Origin: Treponema sp. | Lineage (GTDB): Bacteria > Spirochaetota > Spirochaetia > Treponematales > Treponemataceae | NCBI GenBank assembly: GCA_024400915.1 | Contig: JAKSLX010000015.1 | Location: 10,368 to 74,367 of the forward strand | Reading direction: 5' to 3' | DNA: 64,000 bases | In this document: positions 8,493 to 16,430 of the stretch, piece by piece | Layout: each line of letters begins with the position of its first letter | Numbering within the stretch: the first letter of the stretch is position 1 | Notes under the pieces: generated by a model | Told to the model about the DNA's origin: nothing | What the model saw: only the letters and a program-made list of their open reading frames with translations | The model's database searches: none | Made by a program: the position numbers and the translations under genes

Positions 8493-9500
8493 CTAGTTTC
8501 CTGCCAGTGGTGTGTCTTGAAGAATAAGGAAGCGGCTTGCATATCCTTTGAAATAATCTTCTTCTGTCAAAGTGTATGACATAATGCTTCTGCGGGCTGT
8601 ATCTGCAGCCTCGATCTTTCCGTTTTTATCTGCTGTTCTTGTACCGTATTCACGAATTCCGTTCTTTGCATTTCCGCGAGGGAAGATGGTAAGATTCATG
8701 TCATCGTCCCATACGATTTCAGGTGAATACCAGTCATCTATTACACAATCGATAAGAGCAACATTGTCCCAATCTTTTGCACTTGTTGCGCTTCCCTTTC
8801 CGCTTGTACGGATTATGTATGCCGTAGTCTTGTTTTTCCTGTCACCAGTAAACCTGCAGTTCTTGAAAACGAAACCAGGTTTTTCAGCAAGGGACTGGCT
8901 GTTTACTATGCAGGCATCCCTTTCTCCAAAAGTATCTTCGCGAACAAAAATTTCACAGTCTTCAAAATATGCAAGTTCACTTTCACCGTAAACGAAATCC
9001 TTGTCTCCTGAAATGAGACATTCCGTAAAGCAGCTGTTTCCCTTCACGTAAAGTGTGTTCTGCCTTCCTATGATTTTCATTCCACTGCAAGTCAAAGTTC
9101 CCGAAGTATTTCCCCATACCAAGGCTTCTGCACTGTCAGCAAGAGTATTTCCTTCTTCGATTGTTTTTATATGCGTATTTTCAATGGTAAAATTTTTCAG
9201 CGTAACTTTTGTAGCATTTGGTCCAAAAACAAAAACGCCCCTGTTGTTTATACCCTTATTGTAAGATTCACAGTTATCTGCCTTAAGAACACAGTCATCT
9301 GCCTTTGTCCCTGGAAAACTTTCTACTACGAGAGGATTGGGAAGGTTGTATCTAACTGACTCCCTGTACATGCCCGGTTCAAGAATGATATGAACGGCCG
9401 ATTCCTTAGAGATGCTTCCAGAAGAGGACATTTCCTTTATTTTCTTAAGGGCCGCTGTCAATGCAGCAGGTGATTTTGAACTTACATTTATTTCTATCAT
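8493..9500 (-). CDS. pectinesterase-like protein, no signal peptide
   Basis: 335 residues from the ATG at 9500. An upstream in-frame ATG at 9536 sits inside the promoter, so it is rejected. The repeated short hydrophobic/NC-rich turns fit the right-handed beta-helix of carbohydrate esterase family 8. GRQNTLYVKG and GDKDFVYGESELAYFEDCEI match the usual QDTLY and DFIFG..A.F..C regions, with the catalytic Asp of DF retained and the Asp of QDTLY replaced by Asn. There is no signal peptide, so it would act on cytoplasmic, already transported oligogalacturonides, as known for some bacterial pectin esterases. Directly coupled to kdgK. Confidence 0.75.
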   Translation of the reverse strand: MIEINVSSKSPAALTAALKKIKEMSSSGSISKESAVHIILEPGMYRESVRYNLPNPLVVESFPGTKADDCVLKADNCESYNKGINNRGVFVFGPNATKVTLKNFTIENTHIKTIEEGNTLADSAEALVWGNTSGTLTCSGMKIIGRQNTLYVKGNSCFTECLISGDKDFVYGESELAYFEDCEIFVREDTFGERDACIVNSQSLAEKPGFVFKNCRFTGDRKNKTTAYIIRTSGKGSATSAKDWDNVALIDCVIDDWYSPEIVWDDDMNLTIFPRGNAKNGIREYGTRTADKNGKIEAADTARRSIMSYTLTEEDYFKGYASRFLILQDTPLAGN

Positions 9501-9507
9501 GCTAAAA

Positions 9508-9536
9508 ATTATAGTATGCAAACGAATAAATAGCAA
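9508..9536 (-). promoter_or_regulatory. pectinesterase-kdgK promoter, predicted leaderless
   Basis: TTGCTA (9536-9531), 17-base spacer, TATAAT (9513-9508), then 7 bases to the ATG at 9500. There is no Shine-Dalgarno sequence between the -10 box and the start. Confidence 0.7.
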
Positions 9537-9622
9537 ACAGATATGGAATCATAGAGCCCTCGAGTTTCTTTTATAACACAAATTTCCTTTGCATATCATA
9601 TAAATTTGAAATCCGTTTTTTT

Positions 9623-9650
9623 TTGTTGCGTAATTTTTAAATTGTAATAT
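9623..9650 (+). promoter_or_regulatory. probable promoter of the CIA30-like gene
   Basis: TTGTTG (9623-9628), 16-base spacer, TAATAT (9645-9650). A strong ribosome-binding site GGAGGAAA follows before the ATG at 9675. Confidence 0.5.
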
Positions 9651-9674
9651 TCTAATTTATGGAGGAAATTATAA

Positions 9675-10190
9675 ATGAAAAAACTTTTATTGGTTATCGC
9701 AGCAGCACTTATGTGCTCAGGACTTTTTGCACAGGTTGCAGGTAATTGGGTTGCCTATTCAGACGAAGAAGGTAACGGAGGATCAAGTACAGCAGTTGCT
9801 ACAGAAAACAACGGAGTTGTAAACTTTTCAGGAACAGTTACAACACAGTACCAGTACGGTTATGCAGGAATTCGTACAGACGATGCTGAATTCATTGAAG
9901 CTCTCAAGAGCGCAAAGGGAATCAAGCTCACTGTAAAGGGTGACGGAAAGAAGTACAGCGTTCGCGTTGAAACAACAGACAGACCTGACTACTGCTTCCA
10001 CCAGTTTACATTCCCAACAAACGCAAAGGAAAAGACATTTGAAATTCCATTTAGCAAGCTTACACAGGAACCTTGGGGAAAGGCTGCTAAATTCGATCCA
10101 AGCAAAATCAAGACTGTTTCAATCCACACAGTTGGTCAGCCAATCGCAAAGTACAACCTTGACATCGTTAAGCTTGAAATCCTGAAGTAA
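9675..10190 (+). CDS. secreted CIA30-like (galactose-binding fold) protein
   Basis: 171 residues with a clear signal peptide (MKKLLLVIAAALMCSGLFAQ, cleavage after AQ). The mature part, with GNWVAYSDEEGNGGSS at the start and repeated FSGTVTTQYQYGYAGI, GIKLTVKGDGKKYSVRVET and FEIPFSKLTQEPWG stretches, resembles the CIA30 / carbohydrate-binding-like beta-sandwich seen in many small exported treponemal proteins. The binding target is unknown. It is a single-gene unit with its own promoter and a large bidirectional terminator downstream. Its position next to the pectin genes may hint at carbohydrate binding, but that is inference. Confidence 0.7.
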   Translation: MKKLLLVIAAALMCSGLFAQVAGNWVAYSDEEGNGGSSTAVATENNGVVNFSGTVTTQYQYGYAGIRTDDAEFIEALKSAKGIKLTVKGDGKKYSVRVETTDRPDYCFHQFTFPTNAKEKTFEIPFSKLTQEPWGKAAKFDPSKIKTVSIHTVGQPIAKYNLDIVKLEILK

Positions 10191-10212
10191 TTCAAAACCT
10201 TAGCTGAAAACG

Positions 10213-10340
10213 AAAGGGGCTGTCTTAAAAGTATGATTTACGGTGGTTGAGCCCGTCGAAACCACCACATTTAGTGTAGCAGTCATTTCGACTAGCTCAA
10301 TGAGCGCTACACTAAATACTTATTGGACAGCCCCTTTTTT
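10213..10340. terminator. large nested terminator hairpin carrying repeat R1
   Basis: The outer stem AAAGGGGCTGTC (10213-10224) pairs with GACAGCCCCTTT (10326-10337), with T or A tails on both sides, so it can end transcription from both directions. Inside are two further inverted repeats: GGTGGTT/AACCACC (10242-10248/10260-10266) and ATTTAGTGTAGC/GCTACACTAAAT (10269-10280/10305-10316). The first is a copy of repeat R1. Confidence 0.8.
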
Positions 10341-10343
10341 ATT

Positions 10344-10535
10344 TTAGCAGCCTGCCTTTTTAAGGGCATCTTCCAAAGTCATTCCTGCATAATCCTGTGC
10401 ATGGAAAATTCTTCCAGACTTCTTGTCGTCCGCAAAAGCCCCTAGGATGACACCAGGAATTGCGCTCTCTGGTGCATTTGGAGCACTGCTTCCACCCAGG
10501 TCGGTACGGCACCATCCAGGATCCGGAGAGCCCAT
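10344..10535 (-). pseudogene. C-terminal fragment of a short-chain dehydrogenase, with own promoter and RBS
   Basis: A 63-residue reading frame. PDPGWCRTDLGGSSAPNAPE matches the conserved C-terminal segment of SDR oxidoreductases (PGWVxTDMGG), followed by the usual cofactor-loop/C-terminal helix region. The Rossmann domain, the YxxxK catalytic pair and about 180 N-terminal residues are missing. Unusually, the ATG at 10535 is preceded by AAAAGGAAA and a near-consensus promoter, so the fragment may be expressed. I read it as a remnant, possibly re-used as a small protein; a bona fide short gene is the alternative. Confidence 0.6.
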
Positions 10536-10561
10536 TTTCCTTTTAAGTCTGACATGCTTTC

Positions 10562-10589
10562 ATAATATCCCATACATTCAAGTTGTCAA
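10562..10589 (-). promoter_or_regulatory. strong promoter upstream of the SDR fragment
   Basis: On the minus strand TTGACA (10589-10584), 16-base spacer, TATTAT (10567-10562). It is placed about 26 bases before the ATG at 10535. Confidence 0.6.
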
Positions 10590-10601
10590 AAATATTTTGT
10601 T

Positions 10602-11216
10602 TTATTCGCCACAACAGTTTTCCATCAACCGGTCTACATCATGCCAGGAATAACACCTGCAGAATTTTCCATCCTCCTTGACCCCTTCCATATTCCACGG
10701 ACGGGAAAAAACAGCCACCTTGCAACCATCCATTTTCTCAAGGTGAACCAAAGCCGACGGAGAATCTTCCACCGCAAAGTCAAAATGCATTCTGGAAAAT
10801 TCTTCCACTGTCAGAGCACGGTCTTCCATTTCACTGGAAACTTCCTGTCTTCCGTACTTGTCCACATGGATTACCTTAAGTTTTTCAAGGCCATGTTCCT
10901 TGAGCCACTGCCTTGTACTTGGTGCAGAAAAATAAGGGCGTCCCGTTACAATCTCAACATCATGGCCTGCCGCCATCCATTTTCGAAGCGTTTCCGAAGC
11001 ACCGGGAGTTTCTTCATAGGAAAGGAGAATTTCCGGAGTATGGGCCTTTTCCATCAATTCCTCATACTGACGGTCGGTAAGGTCAAATGCTTTCTGAAGG
11101 TTGAAGAATTTTATTTCTCCGTATGGAACATCCTTGCCGAACATCTCCTTTACAAGGCCTGAAAAATGAAGGGCAGTTTCTGAAATAACATCATCAAAAT
11201 CCACATAAATGTGCAT
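10602..11216 (-). CDS. HAD-superfamily 5'(3')-nucleotidase-like protein
   Basis: 204 residues. The N-terminal MHIYVDFDDVISETA is HAD motif I in the DxDxV form of cytosolic deoxyribonucleotidases (NT5C/YqfW type), VEIVTGRPYFS is motif II with the Thr, and the lysine region and FDFAVEDSPSALVHL (motif III/IV-like Asp pair) follow. Such enzymes remove phosphate from (deoxy)nucleoside monophosphates. The DUF3310 gene lies 63 bp upstream in the same direction and uridine phosphorylase is divergent beyond it, so a nucleotide-salvage neighbourhood is plausible. The exact substrate cannot be told. Confidence 0.7.
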   Translation of the reverse strand: MHIYVDFDDVISETALHFSGLVKEMFGKDVPYGEIKFFNLQKAFDLTDRQYEELMEKAHTPEILLSYEETPGASETLRKWMAAGHDVEIVTGRPYFSAPSTRQWLKEHGLEKLKVIHVDKYGRQEVSSEMEDRALTVEEFSRMHFDFAVEDSPSALVHLEKMDGCKVAVFSRPWNMEGVKEDGKFCRCYSWHDVDRLMENCCGE

Positions 11217-11232
11217 GTTTACCCCTTAAATT

Positions 11233-11280
11233 AAAAACTACCGTTAGTTTTACAACCATACGGTAGCTTTTAATTTTTTT
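11233..11280. terminator. terminator between the DUF3310 and HAD genes
   Basis: CTACCGT (11238-11244) pairs with ACGGTAG (11260-11266), flanked by A and T runs on both sides. It directly follows the DUF3310 stop on the minus strand. Confidence 0.6.
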
Positions 11281-11729
11281 TACTGCACTGAAACGGGCTT
11301 TGCATCAATGAGCCGGTCCATGTACCACTTAACCTTCTTCCATTCTTCCTGAACATTTTTTGTCTTTTTGCCAAGGCGGGCAAGGTATTTTACTGCCGTT
11401 CCAAGGTTAAAGGCCTGACCACCGGTAATTCCGCTTGTAAACAGCTCTATGATGTCTATGGCTTCGATTCCGCTCTTGTTAAGGTAGCGCTTAGGATGAT
11501 TTGTCACGGCTTTATCGGCCTCGTCTTCACTTTCAAATTTTTCGGTAGGATTCTCTGCCTGAGCTGCAATGACGCTGTAAATTTCATTGTCTCTTGTTGT
11601 ACTGAGCCTTTCATATTCTTTCTTTACAAAAACAACCTGTGCCATATCGTTGAGGACTTTTGCTGCAACTGCCGACGGCATTTCTTCACTGTATTTCTTT
11701 ACGAGTTCAACTGCTTCTGCTACTGTCAT
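11280..11729 (-). CDS. DUF3310 family protein
   Basis: 149 residues. The C-terminal half is the DUF3310 signature: RYLNKSGIEAIDIIE, then a Gly-Phe region, LGTAVKYLARLGKK and WKKVKWYMDRL. This domain is common in phage-encoded 'nucleotide kinase-like' proteins of unproven activity. The N-terminal ~65 residues are helical and not recognised. No other phage gene is near, so this is either a domesticated phage gene or a chromosomal relative. It precedes the HAD nucleotidase but is separated from it by a terminator-like hairpin. Confidence 0.65.
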   Translation of the reverse strand: MTVAEAVELVKKYSEEMPSAVAAKVLNDMAQVVFVKKEYERLSTTRDNEIYSVIAAQAENPTEKFESEDEADKAVTNHPKRYLNKSGIEAIDIIELFTSGITGGQAFNLGTAVKYLARLGKKTKNVQEEWKKVKWYMDRLIDAKPVSVQ

Positions 11730-11790
11730 TTTTCGCTCCTGAAACCATATTTTTCTTGTCTACAATATAATGAAGATTATTAAATATCAC

Positions 11791-11820
11791 AAGGAAAGAT
11801 TTCCTTATGTGTGGTATAAT
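11791..11820 (+). promoter_or_regulatory. udp promoter with overlapping palindrome
   Basis: TATAAT at 11815-11820 is preceded by TGG, an extended -10 form. The palindrome AAGGAAA-GA-TTTCCTT (11791-11806) covers the expected -35 position and is a candidate operator. The leader to the ATG at 11875 is about 48 nt and ends in an AACGGAGG ribosome-binding site. Confidence 0.55.
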
Positions 11821-11825
11821 TATTG

Positions 11826-11852
11826 ATGTCATTCTGAACTTGATTCGGAATC
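11826..11852. repeat. dispersed intergenic repeat R2 (udp leader)
   Basis: TGTCATTCTGAACTTGATTC followed by GGAATCC. Related copies lie at 40896-40924 and 48325-48350. The unit is an imperfect inverted repeat (TTCTGAA / TTCGGAA) and sits inside the predicted 5' leader of udp. Confidence 0.6.
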
Positions 11853-11874
11853 CATAATAAAACGGAGGCAATTC

Positions 11875-12642
11875 ATGCAGCAACTTGAAAAACAGTTTCA
11901 TATCCATTGTGTAGAAGGCGATGTAGGTCGCTATGTAATTCTTCCGGGAGATCCTGGACGCGTTGAATCCATTGCCAAACTTTTTGATGATGCACATTTT
12001 GTTGCCTCAAACCGCGAATTCACAATCTGGACAGGAACCCTGGAAGGCGAAAAGGTTTCAGTCTGTTCTACAGGAATCGGCGGTCCTTCTGCATCAATTG
12101 CCATGGAAGAGCTCCACAACATCGGTGCCGATACCTTCATCCGTGTCGGTACCTGCGGCGGAATCGACATTGACGTAAAAAGCGGTGATGTTGTCGTTGC
12201 AACAGGTGCCATCCGCTACGAACACACAAGCTGCGAATATGCCCCAATTGAATATCCAGCGGTTCCTGACTTTGGAATCACAACAGCCCTCGTTCAGGCC
12301 TGCAAGAATCTTGAAAAACGCTGGTGTACTGGAGTCGTTCAGAACAAGGATTCCTTCTATGGACAGCACAGTCCTGAAAAATCTCCCGTTTACTATGAAC
12401 TTCTTCAGAAATGGGACACCTGGAAAAAGCTTGGGGTCAAGGCAAGCGAAATGGAAAGCGCAGCACTCTTTGTAGTTGCCGCTGCCCTTGGTTGCCGTTG
12501 CGGAAGCTGTTTCCATGTAATCTGGAACCAGGAAAGGGAAAAACTCGGTCTTGACCAGGAAATGAGCGAAGACACATCATCTGCAGTTCAGGTTGGTGTA
12601 GAAGCCCTAAGACTCGTAATACGACAGGACAAACTTCTATAG
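11875..12642 (+). CDS. udp: uridine phosphorylase
   Basis: 255 residues of the NP-1 nucleoside phosphorylase family. [19 protein letters not shown] supplies the phosphate-binding GDPx[19 protein letters not shown] and [14 protein letters not shown] are the family glycine motifs, and [13 protein letters not shown] holds the ribose/base-binding E-M-E. These fit uridine rather than purine phosphorylase. It splits uridine to uracil and ribose 1-phosphate for salvage. It is first in a three-gene run with the HD-GYP and sfsA genes (3-base gaps). Cytidine deaminase, which feeds uridine to it, lies at 24.2 kb. Confidence 0.88.
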   Translation: MQQLEKQFHIHCVEGDVGRYVILPGDPGRVESIAKLFDDAHFVASNREFTIWTGTLEGEKVSVCSTGIGGPSASIAMEELHNIGADTFIRVGTCGGIDIDVKSGDVVVATGAIRYEHTSCEYAPIEYPAVPDFGITTALVQACKNLEKRWCTGVVQNKDSFYGQHSPEKSPVYYELLQKWDTWKKLGVKASEMESAALFVVAAALGCRCGSCFHVIWNQEREKLGLDQEMSEDTSSAVQVGVEALRLVIRQDKLL

Positions 12643-12645
12643 GCT

Positions 12646-14340
12646 ATGAATCCTATCATCCACATCTACAATTTTGCATTCTTCTATTCTCTTTTTCTGA
12701 TCATCCTTGGGGCCGTTGTATTTCACAACAAGATTTCCATTTTTTACCACATGCTCTTCATTTCCATCACATTGGCCTGCCTTGGATTCCTTCAGACTGC
12801 CTGTGCCGAAGAAATGCAGACAGCGGTCTTTGCAAACCAGATCCTTTACCTAGGTGCAAGCTTTGCCCCAATCCTCATGGTCATGTGCTACACGGACCTA
12901 TGTAGGTTCAACCTGAAAAAAATTCTTCTTGTTTCAGCCTTGAGCATTGCGGTGATCATATTCATCTGTACCTGCACCATTAAGTACACATCCCTCTACT
13001 ACAAGAGCCTTTACATCATAAAGGACAACGGCATAACATTCCTCAAGAAAAAATACGGAATACTGCACAACCTTTACTACATCTACGTTGCAGGAACAAA
13101 CATCATAGGATTTTTTATCGCCATCAGATCTTTCTCTAAGAAACATGAAGTATCTTTCATTACAAGCGGACTGCTTATCGTTTCGATGGTCCTAAGTGCC
13201 TTTTGCTATGGACTTCAGCAGATTTTTGGATGGAAGATTTCCATGGTTCCCGTATCCTATGTCATCTCAGAAACAATGATTTTTCTTTTACTCGCAAGAA
13301 TCCGTCTTTACGACATCAAAAAAATTTCCACTAGATATTTTGACGAGACAAAATCAACGGGCTTCATGATATTCAACAAGAAAGGAAAATACCTTGGCTC
13401 TGACACAACGGCAAAACTATGGTTTCCAGAAATCCTGAACCTTAAGCTTGACTGCAGCATCGACAACCCTTCAACGGAATTCCTAAAGACCATTTCGCTT
13501 TGGCTAGATGAATTCTCCACATGCATTTCCTATTTTGAATGCGGAGAAAAAATCATCGGCGCAAGAATCTATGACCTTGTTGAATTCGGATCAAAAGTTC
13601 ATGTCATATTTTTATCCGACGATACACAGATTCAAAGATATACAAAGCTCATCGAAAATTACAAGGACAAGCTTGAAGAAGATGTTGAAATAAAGACTGA
13701 AAAACTTTTGAAGATCCAGAACGACATCCTCATCAGCATGGCTAACATCGTTGAAAGCCGCGACAACAACACGGGAGGTCACATTGCACGCACCAGTGAT
13801 GTTGTCAGGATTTTTGTCGGACATCTCATTGAAAAAAACAAATATCCACAGCTTACAAAAGAATTTTCTGAACACGTAATCAAGGCAGCTCCTCTCCATG
13901 ATTTTGGAAAAATTGCCATACCTGATGCCATCCTCAACAAACCGGGAAAATTTGAACCTAGTGAATACGAAGTGATGAAACTGCATTCTGCAAAAGGTGC
14001 CGTCATCGTAAATAAAATTCTCGACAATACCGATGATATTGAATTCAAGAATATTGCCGTAAACGTTGCCCACTTCCACCACGAAAAATGGAACGGTCAA
14101 GGATACCCAGAAGGGCTGAAGGAATATGAAATTCCTTTTGAGGCCCGCATCATGGCCCTTGCTGATGTTTTCGACGCTCTTGTAAGCAGAAGGGTCTACA
14201 AGGACAGCTTTGACTACGACAGGGCATTTAAAATTGTTGAAGAATCTTCTGGCTCTCATTTTGATCCAGAACTTTGCTCCGACTTCCTTGAATGCAGAAC
14301 CATTCTTGAAAATCTGTATTCATCATACAATTCCAACTGA
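12646..14340 (+). CDS. 7TM HD-GYP cyclic-di-GMP phosphodiesterase
   Basis: 564 residues. Residues ~5-220 have seven hydrophobic segments, like the 7TM sensor region of some histidine kinases. A linker and short coiled coil (~330-370) follow, then an HD-GYP domain at ~370-545 with ESRDNNTGGHIAR, APLHDFGKIAIPD (HD pair), HFHHEKWNGQGYPEGL (HHExxxGxGYP) and ALADVFDALVSRR. All metal-ligand motifs look intact, so hydrolysis of c-di-GMP is likely. It starts 3 bases after the udp stop without an obvious ribosome-binding site, so translation is probably coupled. The membrane signal is unknown. Confidence 0.88.
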   Translation: MNPIIHIYNFAFFYSLFLIILGAVVFHNKISIFYHMLFISITLACLGFLQTACAEEMQTAVFANQILYLGASFAPILMVMCYTDLCRFNLKKILLVSALSIAVIIFICTCTIKYTSLYYKSLYIIKDNGITFLKKKYGILHNLYYIYVAGTNIIGFFIAIRSFSKKHEVSFITSGLLIVSMVLSAFCYGLQQIFGWKISMVPVSYVISETMIFLLLARIRLYDIKKISTRYFDETKSTGFMIFNKKGKYLGSDTTAKLWFPEILNLKLDCSIDNPSTEFLKTISLWLDEFSTCISYFECGEKIIGARIYDLVEFGSKVHVIFLSDDTQIQRYTKLIENYKDKLEEDVEIKTEKLLKIQNDILISMANIVESRDNNTGGHIARTSDVVRIFVGHLIEKNKYPQLTKEFSEHVIKAAPLHDFGKIAIPDAILNKPGKFEPSEYEVMKLHSAKGAVIVNKILDNTDDIEFKNIAVNVAHFHHEKWNGQGYPEGLKEYEIPFEARIMALADVFDALVSRRVYKDSFDYDRAFKIVEESSGSHFDPELCSDFLECRTILENLYSSYNSN

Positions 14341-14343
14341 TCC

Positions 14344-15033
14344 ATGAAATATCTGAAAATCGTACAAGGCATTTTCATTTCACGTCCAAACCGTTTCATC
14401 GCCCATGTTGAAATTGATGGAAAAGAAGAAACCGTACATGTAAAAAACACGGGCCGCTGCAGGGAACTTCTTGTTCCTGGAACCAAAGTCTATCTTGAAG
14501 ATTTTGAAGGCCGCATGGGTACACGCAAACTTCGATACTCTTTGGTCGCAGTAGAAAAATGTTGTAAAAACAACAAAACAATCCTCATCAATATGGACAG
14601 CCAGGCGCCAAACAAGGTCGTTGGGGAATGGCTTTCAAAGCAAGACTATGATTTTATAAAACCCGAATACACTTACGGCAAGAGTCGCGTTGATTTTTAC
14701 ATGGAACGGAGAAAGGAAAAATTTCTACTTGAAGTAAAAGGCTGTACTTTGGAATTTGACGGCCACTGCAAATTTCCTGATGCACCTACAGAAAGGGGAG
14801 TGAAGCATCTAACAGAACTTATTGAAGCAAAGGAAGCGGGATACAGAACTGCTATCTTCATATTAATTCAGATGGAAAAGGCAAAAGACTTTTCACCCAA
14901 CGATGAAACACACAAAGCCTTTGGCGATGCACTGCGGCTTGCGGCAAGCAGGGGAGTGGAAGTCCTCTGCTACAGCTGCTATGTCACGCCGGACAGCCTT
15001 TCAATCGGTTCTGAAATTCCTGTGATTCTTTAA
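14344..15033 (+). CDS. sfsA: SfsA family protein
   Basis: 229 residues matching the SfsA family throughout: HVKNTGRCRELLVPGT near the N-terminus, NNKTILINMDSQAPNKVV, SRVDFYME, FLLEVKGCTLE and FPDAPTERGVKHL. The V-D-x-E-V-K arrangement resembles the PD-(D/E)XK nuclease core. The E. coli protein affects sugar-fermentation gene expression and binds DNA; the molecular activity is not settled. Last gene of the udp run; the start follows the HD-GYP stop by 3 bases. No strong terminator is visible before the convergent gene at 15051. Confidence 0.9.
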   Translation: MKYLKIVQGIFISRPNRFIAHVEIDGKEETVHVKNTGRCRELLVPGTKVYLEDFEGRMGTRKLRYSLVAVEKCCKNNKTILINMDSQAPNKVVGEWLSKQDYDFIKPEYTYGKSRVDFYMERRKEKFLLEVKGCTLEFDGHCKFPDAPTERGVKHLTELIEAKEAGYRTAIFILIQMEKAKDFSPNDETHKAFGDALRLAASRGVEVLCYSCYVTPDSLSIGSEIPVIL

Positions 15034-15050
15034 CAGGAAATCCAATCTCA

Positions 15051-16262
15051 TTATTTGAGATATCCGCCGAAACACCAGTATGATTTCTTTGCGTCAAAAC
15101 TTTTTCCGTCTTTGTCCTTTGCACCGGATTCAAATTCAACCTGAACCCATCTGCTGTGGATGCTGTCGATGATTTCGTAGCGGCCGCACTTAAGGATTTT
15201 TGCCTTGGTTCCTTTCAAAGCCGTTGTCATTTTTTCATCCGAAAGATTTGGTCCAGAGCGCATCTTAAGGTTGTCCTCAAGGACATAGAATTTTCCTTCT
15301 TCAAGTTTTGTTTTCGTGATGAGCTCAGGCAATAGTCTTGTGAATTCGTCGTAGGGGTCTCTCATGGGACTGCCGGTATACAAGGAGTCTTTCTGTTCAT
15401 GGGTGGTGTGGGAAAGTCCAAGTCTCCTTGCTTCGGCCAAATAGGAAGCTTCAAAATCCAGAATATGGTAGGGGCCTTCGTATGCTTCAAATTTTCCAAA
15501 ATCTTTCCTGACTTTTCTTTCCGCGCTGTCGGGAACAAAGAACCAGGTATTATCCTCCCAGAATGAGGATTCAGCGAAAACAGCACCGTAATACCAGGTC
15601 CCCTTTTCTCCCTTCAGATTTTTTGCCCCGAGAATTTTTGCGCGGACAGGAATCATTGCACCCGGAAGGATTCTTGCGCAGTTGATGTCTATGTAGCTTT
15701 CTCCTTCCACCCTGTTGTAGATGATGCTTCTTGGCGACAACGGTCCGTTTTCATCGGGAGTGCAGTATGTGGTGCAGGTTGCGTTTACTGCAAGAATTTC
15801 ATCCGCCTTCACAGCTTCAGCTCCTTGCACGAGAATTCTGTCTCCCACATTCACTTTTCCGCCTCTGTAGTAGCCAAGTTTGTACCGGCAATCTTCAAAA
15901 CCGATATCAGGATCAAGCCCTTCGAATTGCAATTCCCGGGCCCCCTTCCAGCCCACATCATTCACATCGCCGCCAAAATGCCATTCAGCACCCTCAGAGC
16001 ACCATTTGTAATAAACAAGAACTTTCTTTCCCTTTATTTCAGCCTCTCCTCCAAGAGTGTAAGATCCGTACTCATTGTTGCTTTCCTTTTTCCAGAGAAG
16101 ATTTCCATTCTCTTCGCTGAATGAATATGAATCATAATCATATATGCCGGATGATTTGAATCTGTTTTCCAGAAGAACCTTCCTGATTCTCTGTTCGAGG
16201 GTCTGGCTCCATGCAGAACAGCACAATATTCCCAAAATTATAAAGCTGAAAATTTTCTTCAT
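15051..16262 (-). CDS. secreted protein with C-terminal SH3-like domain
   Basis: 403 residues with a signal peptide (MKKIFSFIILGILCCSAWSQ, cleavage after SQ). The central ~280 residues are not recognised. Residues ~335-403 look like a bacterial SH3 domain: LEDNLKMRSGPNLSDEKM is the 'LNVRSGPS' type motif, then KGTKAKILKCG and the closing YWCFGGYLK. Such domains often bind cell-wall or carbohydrate in the periplasm. It forms a single-gene unit convergent with sfsA. The function is unknown. Confidence 0.7.
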   Translation of the reverse strand: MKKIFSFIILGILCCSAWSQTLEQRIRKVLLENRFKSSGIYDYDSYSFSEENGNLLWKKESNNEYGSYTLGGEAEIKGKKVLVYYKWCSEGAEWHFGGDVNDVGWKGARELQFEGLDPDIGFEDCRYKLGYYRGGKVNVGDRILVQGAEAVKADEILAVNATCTTYCTPDENGPLSPRSIIYNRVEGESYIDINCARILPGAMIPVRAKILGAKNLKGEKGTWYYGAVFAESSFWEDNTWFFVPDSAERKVRKDFGKFEAYEGPYHILDFEASYLAEARRLGLSHTTHEQKDSLYTGSPMRDPYDEFTRLLPELITKTKLEEGKFYVLEDNLKMRSGPNLSDEKMTTALKGTKAKILKCGRYEIIDSIHSRWVQVEFESGAKDKDGKSFDAKKSYWCFGGYLK

Positions 16263-16367
16263 GTTTCTTCCTTTCGACTTTTATTTATTGCAGTGATTAT
16301 ATCACATAAAAAAAATGAACCCAATGAGCAACCAGACATCAGAATGTCAGCAATAATCCTCCACACG

Positions 16368-16401
16368 AAAAAAAATCCGCCCTGAGTTAACAGGACGGAT
16401 T
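16368..16401 (-). terminator. terminator of the nfnA-nfnB transcript
   Basis: On the minus strand AATCCGTCCTG (16401-16391) pairs with CAGGGCGGATT (16384-16374), one mismatch, followed by a run of T. It begins 30 bases after the nfnB stop. Confidence 0.85.
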
Positions 16402-16430
16402 CTATCGCAAAACTAGCGAATCAAGATAAA

